NCBI GenBank assembly: GCA_018241505.1
Contig: JAFEDS010000029.1
Location: 62,001 to 126,000, forward strand
Length of the DNA: 64,000 bases
From: Pseudomonadota bacterium
GTDB taxonomy: Bacteria; Pseudomonadota; Gammaproteobacteria; Steroidobacterales; Steroidobacteraceae
Direction of reading: 5' to 3'
This document shows, piece after piece, positions 61,971 to 64,000 of the stretch (positions are counted from its first letter, which is position 1; the number at the start of each line of letters is the position of its first letter). Made by a program: the position numbers and the translations under genes. The notes beneath the pieces are model-generated. The model had not been told where the DNA came from. It saw only the letters and a program-made list of their open reading frames with translations, and did not search any database.

Positions 61971-62255
61971 TTACTGTTTGGGTGTTGGATCCTTGACGTT
62001 GACGACACGTCCGCCGGAAAGCCGTTCGCAGGTTCCCTTCGGCAGGTAAACCCAGGCTTCCGCGCTCGAGTCGGCGGTCGCATGCCCATGACAGGCATTC
62101 GTGCTGGTGGCACAGTCGTTCTTGCCGGCCTTGACGATGCCCGCACACTGCTCCTTGCCATCCTCGGCGGCGAGGACCGTGCCTGCGACCGCGAGGCTGG
62201 AAAAAGCCAACACGCCGGCGATGACGGCGCGAATTTTCGAATCATGTTGTGACAT
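61971..62255 (-). CDS. bufA1: Orphan BufA1-type bufferin precursor
   Basis: This 94-residue DUF2282 protein has a signal peptide (GVLAFSSLAVAGTVLAAED) and four cysteines at 37, 48, 55 and 76 (EQCAGIVKAGKNDCATSTNAC, GTCERLSGG). The spacing is identical to that of the bufA1 product at 47.7 kb. No bufB or bufC follows; the next genes are carbohydrate and redox enzymes. It may be modified in trans by the BufB-BufC pair 15 kb away. ATG 62255 has GGAG nine bases upstream, and a sigma-54 promoter lies at 62313-62327. Confidence 0.9.
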   Translation of the reverse strand: MSQHDSKIRAVIAGVLAFSSLAVAGTVLAAEDGKEQCAGIVKAGKNDCATSTNACHGHATADSSAEAWVYLPKGTCERLSGGRVVNVKDPTPKQ

Positions 62256-62312
62256 TGAATGCTCCACGAGTTGGATGTTGCGACGATGCGCGTCGCCCGC
62301 GGCGTACCTAAA

Positions 62313-62327
62313 GCAACGCTTGTGCCA
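62313..62327 (-). promoter_or_regulatory. Sigma-54 promoter 3 (orphan bufferin/12-gene chain)
   Basis: The minus strand reads TTTGGCACAAGCGTTGCTTT: TGGCAC, five bases, TTGC, an exact match. It lies 58 bases before the orphan bufferin start. Confidence 0.86.
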
Positions 62328-62434
62328 AACAACCGAAGGTAAGCCAAAAATCTTGTAACTCCTTGAGCTATCTGGATCTTTGTCTATCTGCAGGAGAATC
62401 AGGCGCACTGCGCTGATACCCGCGAGGAGGCCAG

Positions 62435-62474
62435 CGCCGCAATGGGTTGCGGCTGCTGACAGCGGGTTACGGGC
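62435..62474. promoter_or_regulatory. Paired enhancer element 3 (inverted order)
   Basis: CGCCGCAATGGGTTGCGGCT (62435-62454) and, read on the minus strand, GCCCGTAACCCGCTG (62474-62460). The two parts keep the 18-base offset seen at elements 1 and 2, but the whole element is flipped relative to its promoter. It lies about 110-150 bases upstream. Confidence 0.7.
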
Positions 62475-62596
62475 GCGTACAGTCAGAAGTTAGTCAGACC
62501 AGGGCGGGCGCAATGGCCCGAGCGAATTGGGTCAAAAGGCGCGCAGGCCATACATCGGCGGCAGGGGCACCGGGGGTGTTGAACTTGCGGGTCGCG

Positions 62597-62722
62597 TCAG
62601 CGTCCACGAACCTCGGACCGGGACTCAAATGCCGCATGCAGCCCGATGGCCAGCAATATCGGCGCGGCAATCAGAAACAGTACAGGTGTGATGATGAATG
62701 TTCGTATCAATACCCAGGCCAT
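62597..62722 (-). CDS. 41-residue single-span membrane peptide, sigma-54 controlled
   Basis: This short frame starts at ATG 62722 (GGGGAG seven bases upstream). It encodes a 41-residue peptide with one hydrophobic segment of about 25 residues (WVLIRTFIITPVLFLIAAPILL) and a basic end. It has its own sigma-54 promoter and enhancer upstream, which makes real expression likely. No family is recognised. It could modulate a membrane enzyme or transporter. Confidence 0.6.
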   Translation of the reverse strand: MAWVLIRTFIITPVLFLIAAPILLAIGLHAAFESRSEVRGR

Positions 62723-62782
62723 GATCGCTCTCCCCATCGGGGCGGCCTCGCCCATCGAGCCCGCCGGTTGATAACAGCGAAA

Positions 62783-62797
62783 GCAACGGACATGCCA
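62783..62797 (-). promoter_or_regulatory. Sigma-54 promoter 4 (41-residue peptide)
   Basis: The minus strand reads TTGGCATGTCCGTTGCTTTC: TGGCAT, five bases, TTGC, one mismatch from the consensus. It lies 61 bases before the peptide start. Confidence 0.78.
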
Positions 62798-62904
62798 AGA
62801 GCTCGCGTGCGCCGTGAAACGCGACAACCTGTTAATTGCCCAACAACTCGGGACTCTGTCGCCGGCGGTGCAATGCCTCGAGCCGCAAGCGGCCACGGCG
62901 CTGA

Positions 62905-62944
62905 CCGTCAGCGGCTGCGGGCACTGCAAATAGTTGCGGCCCGG
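62905..62944. promoter_or_regulatory. Paired enhancer element 4
   Basis: CCGTCAGCGGCTGCGG (62905-62920) followed by CACTGCAAATAGTTGCGGCC (62922-62941), same order as elements 1 and 2 with an offset of 17. It lies about 108-147 bases upstream of promoter 4. Confidence 0.65.
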
Positions 62945-63105
62945 TCATATCGCGCCGCTCATCTATTTCGGGGAGACTGTCGACCCAGCGCCACCGCGGA
63001 CTCCAACGAACCAGTTGACTTTAGGCACTGTTGTCGTCACCCATTGGCATGGAAGCATGCAGGTGACAGAAAACAACTTTCTTTTCTAACGCGGAGTTTT
63101 AAATT

Positions 63106-63486
63106 GTGAACAAATTTACAGTCGGATTGTCGCTGGCCGCCGTCCTGGCGGCCCAAGCGGCCAATGCAGGCCTACATTACTCATCCCCGATAACAGTCAG
63201 CGGCACCGTCGCGTATGGCCAAGTGCGCGCGGCCCGGTTCAGCGCCGATAGCAAGCAGTTCATCGGGTGCTCTGCCTACGGTGCCGTCAATACATACAGC
63301 ACATACGTGGCGTGCTCAGCATCAGATGCTGCAGGTCACACCCTCTACTGCTCTACTTACAACCCAAACTACTACGTGTGGCAAGCTGCCATGTCGGTCA
63401 ACGAAAGCAGCAGCATCATTTTCAACGCGGACTCGCACGGCAACTGCATCTACGTTTACGTCAGCAATACCTCACCGAATCTCTAA
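63106..63486 (+). CDS. Small secreted cysteine-containing protein
   Basis: This 126-residue protein has a signal peptide (TVGLSLAAVLAAQAANAG). The mature part is rich in Tyr, Ser and Asn and has four cysteines (IGCSAYG, VACSASD, LYCSTYN, GNCIYVY), suggesting a disulfide-stabilised beta-fold. The start is GTG 63106 with GGAG eight bases upstream. An 11-base gap separates it from the next gene, so both may be cotranscribed. No family is recognised. Confidence 0.7.
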   Translation: MNKFTVGLSLAAVLAAQAANAGLHYSSPITVSGTVAYGQVRAARFSADSKQFIGCSAYGAVNTYSTYVACSASDAAGHTLYCSTYNPNYYVWQAAMSVNESSSIIFNADSHGNCIYVYVSNTSPNL

Positions 63487-63497
63487 GGGGAAGCACC

Positions 63498-63983
63498 ATG
63501 GTCAGATCGTGGTCCGTTTGTACATTGTCTGCGGTAATCGGAATCTGCAGTGGTTGGATTTTGCACGGGTTTGATTCTCCCGACGCGAATCAGTCGGCAG
63601 CACCAGCCACAGCGCAAGTTGCACCGCCGCTGTTTCCTCAGCCCCAGGCCGCGGCACAATCCGGACTCGATCTGGCTCAACTGCACGCCGCGATCAGGGA
63701 GGAGCTGGCGGCTGTGAAATCGCAACCTGTGAATGAGCGTCAGCCAGCCCCTGCGGCCAAGGCAGGCGCGCCTGCGTCTCCAGAGCTGATCGCGCAACGG
63801 CGCGAGGCGGTGCAAGACCTTCAGGCAATGATCACCGCGGGTGAGTGGGGCAATGCTGAACGCGCCCAGTTTCAGCAGAAGTTCCTATTGCTGGACCCGG
63901 AACAGGCCCGTCAAGTGTTGCAGCAGATTACAATGGGGCTCAACAACGGAACCATCCACTCGCAGATCGATCTGCCGCTGTGA
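63498..63983 (+). CDS. Membrane-anchored periplasmic protein with proline/alanine-rich linker
   Basis: This 161-residue protein has one N-terminal hydrophobic segment (VCTLSAVIGICSGWILHG), a Pro/Ala/Gln-rich linker and a helical C-terminal domain (ELIAQRREAVQDLQAMITAGEWGNAERAQFQQKFLLLDPEQARQVLQQI). ATG 63498 has AAGGGG eight bases upstream. It probably forms a unit with the secreted protein before it. Function unknown. Confidence 0.65.
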   Translation: MVRSWSVCTLSAVIGICSGWILHGFDSPDANQSAAPATAQVAPPLFPQPQAAAQSGLDLAQLHAAIREELAAVKSQPVNERQPAPAAKAGAPASPELIAQRREAVQDLQAMITAGEWGNAERAQFQQKFLLLDPEQARQVLQQITMGLNNGTIHSQIDLPL

Positions 63984-64000
63984 CGCAGTGTGGGTTACGT

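Larger units (their letters stand above)
62256..62596. other. Intergenic region with sigma-54 promoter 3 and enhancer
   Basis: These 341 bases contain no gene but hold sigma-54 promoter 3 and its paired enhancer, described separately. The remainder (about 62476-62596) shows nothing else. Confidence 0.6.
62723..63105. other. Divergent intergenic region with sigma-54 promoter 4
   Basis: These 383 bases lie between the 41-residue peptide gene (minus) and the small secreted-protein gene (plus). They hold sigma-54 promoter 4 and its enhancer, described separately. A plus-strand TGGCATGGAAGCATGC near 63046 is one base off sigma-54 spacing and is not taken as a promoter. Confidence 0.5.

Noticed and set aside
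63046-63062. Plus-strand TGGCATGGAAGCATGC as a fifth sigma-54 promoter
   Set aside because: The GG to GC spacing is one base too long and the -12 part is ATGC.
1-64000. CRISPR array
   Set aside because: No regularly spaced short direct repeats and no cas genes were seen.

Overview
The window is high-GC DNA from a Gram-negative proteobacterium, most likely a free-living gammaproteobacterium of the Steroidobacter/Xanthomonas-like kind. This is inferred from the large TonB-dependent receptors, a FecI/FecR cascade, c-di-GMP enzymes, a proteobacterial-type lasso peptide cluster and sigma-54 promoters. No rRNA is present, and the only tRNA trace is a truncated tRNA-Pro.

Layout. 0-12.5 kb: start of a membrane protein cut by the window edge; a secreted small protein downstream of a 2063-residue SpvB/RHS polymorphic-toxin-like protein; a secreted repeat/FN3 protein; a TonB-C-like protein; a membrane glycosyltransferase. 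12.5-15.4 kb: a decayed accessory patch with the truncated tRNA-Pro, an AbrB/MazE-like gene with a broken partner, an IS6-family transposase remnant and a frameshifted nucleotidyltransferase. 15.7-20.9 kb: a lasso peptide cluster, with a 56-codon precursor, a fused leader-binding/protease B protein and an asparagine-synthetase-like cyclase, facing a TonB-dependent receptor. 20.9-25.5 kb: c-di-GMP signalling genes (active-looking GGDEF enzyme with a periplasmic binding protein; REC-GAF-degenerate GGDEF-EAL protein). Near 25.85 kb is a second IS6-like scrap, then a Phd/VapC toxin-antitoxin pair. 26.9-41.1 kb: metabolic genes (class V aminotransferase-like enzyme, cyclase-family hydrolase, SDRs, NmrA-like protein, LysR regulator, YHS protein) around a FecI-FecR-STN TonB receptor signalling set.

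41.2-62.8 kb: a long block read entirely on the minus strand. It holds a bufferin operon (BufA1, MNIO enzyme BufB, BufC, DoxX), a GAF-GAF histidine kinase with an NtrC-type response regulator, an EF-hand protein, and a 12-gene chain that starts with a second, orphan bufferin precursor. That chain continues with a mannose-1-phosphate guanylyltransferase-like protein, a GlcG-cupin protein, an SMP-30 protein, GH133 and GH63 enzymes, an SDR, an aquaporin, a GMC oxidoreductase, a two-VOC protein and NDH-2, mostly with 4-bp start/stop overlaps.

The most striking pattern is regulatory. Four near-consensus sigma-54 promoters (GG/GC elements with exact spacing) lie upstream of the EF-hand gene, the bufferin operon, the orphan bufferin/12-gene chain and a 41-residue membrane peptide. 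Each is accompanied by the same two-part upstream element (CCGT[A/C]A..GGCTGCGG plus a CCGCAA-N3-GTTGCGG palindrome). The NtrC-type regulator encoded next to them is the obvious candidate activator, which would make this a self-contained sigma-54 regulon for bufferin metallophores and carbohydrate/redox stress genes. The second notable system is the lasso peptide cluster with a predicted unusually small 7-residue ring.
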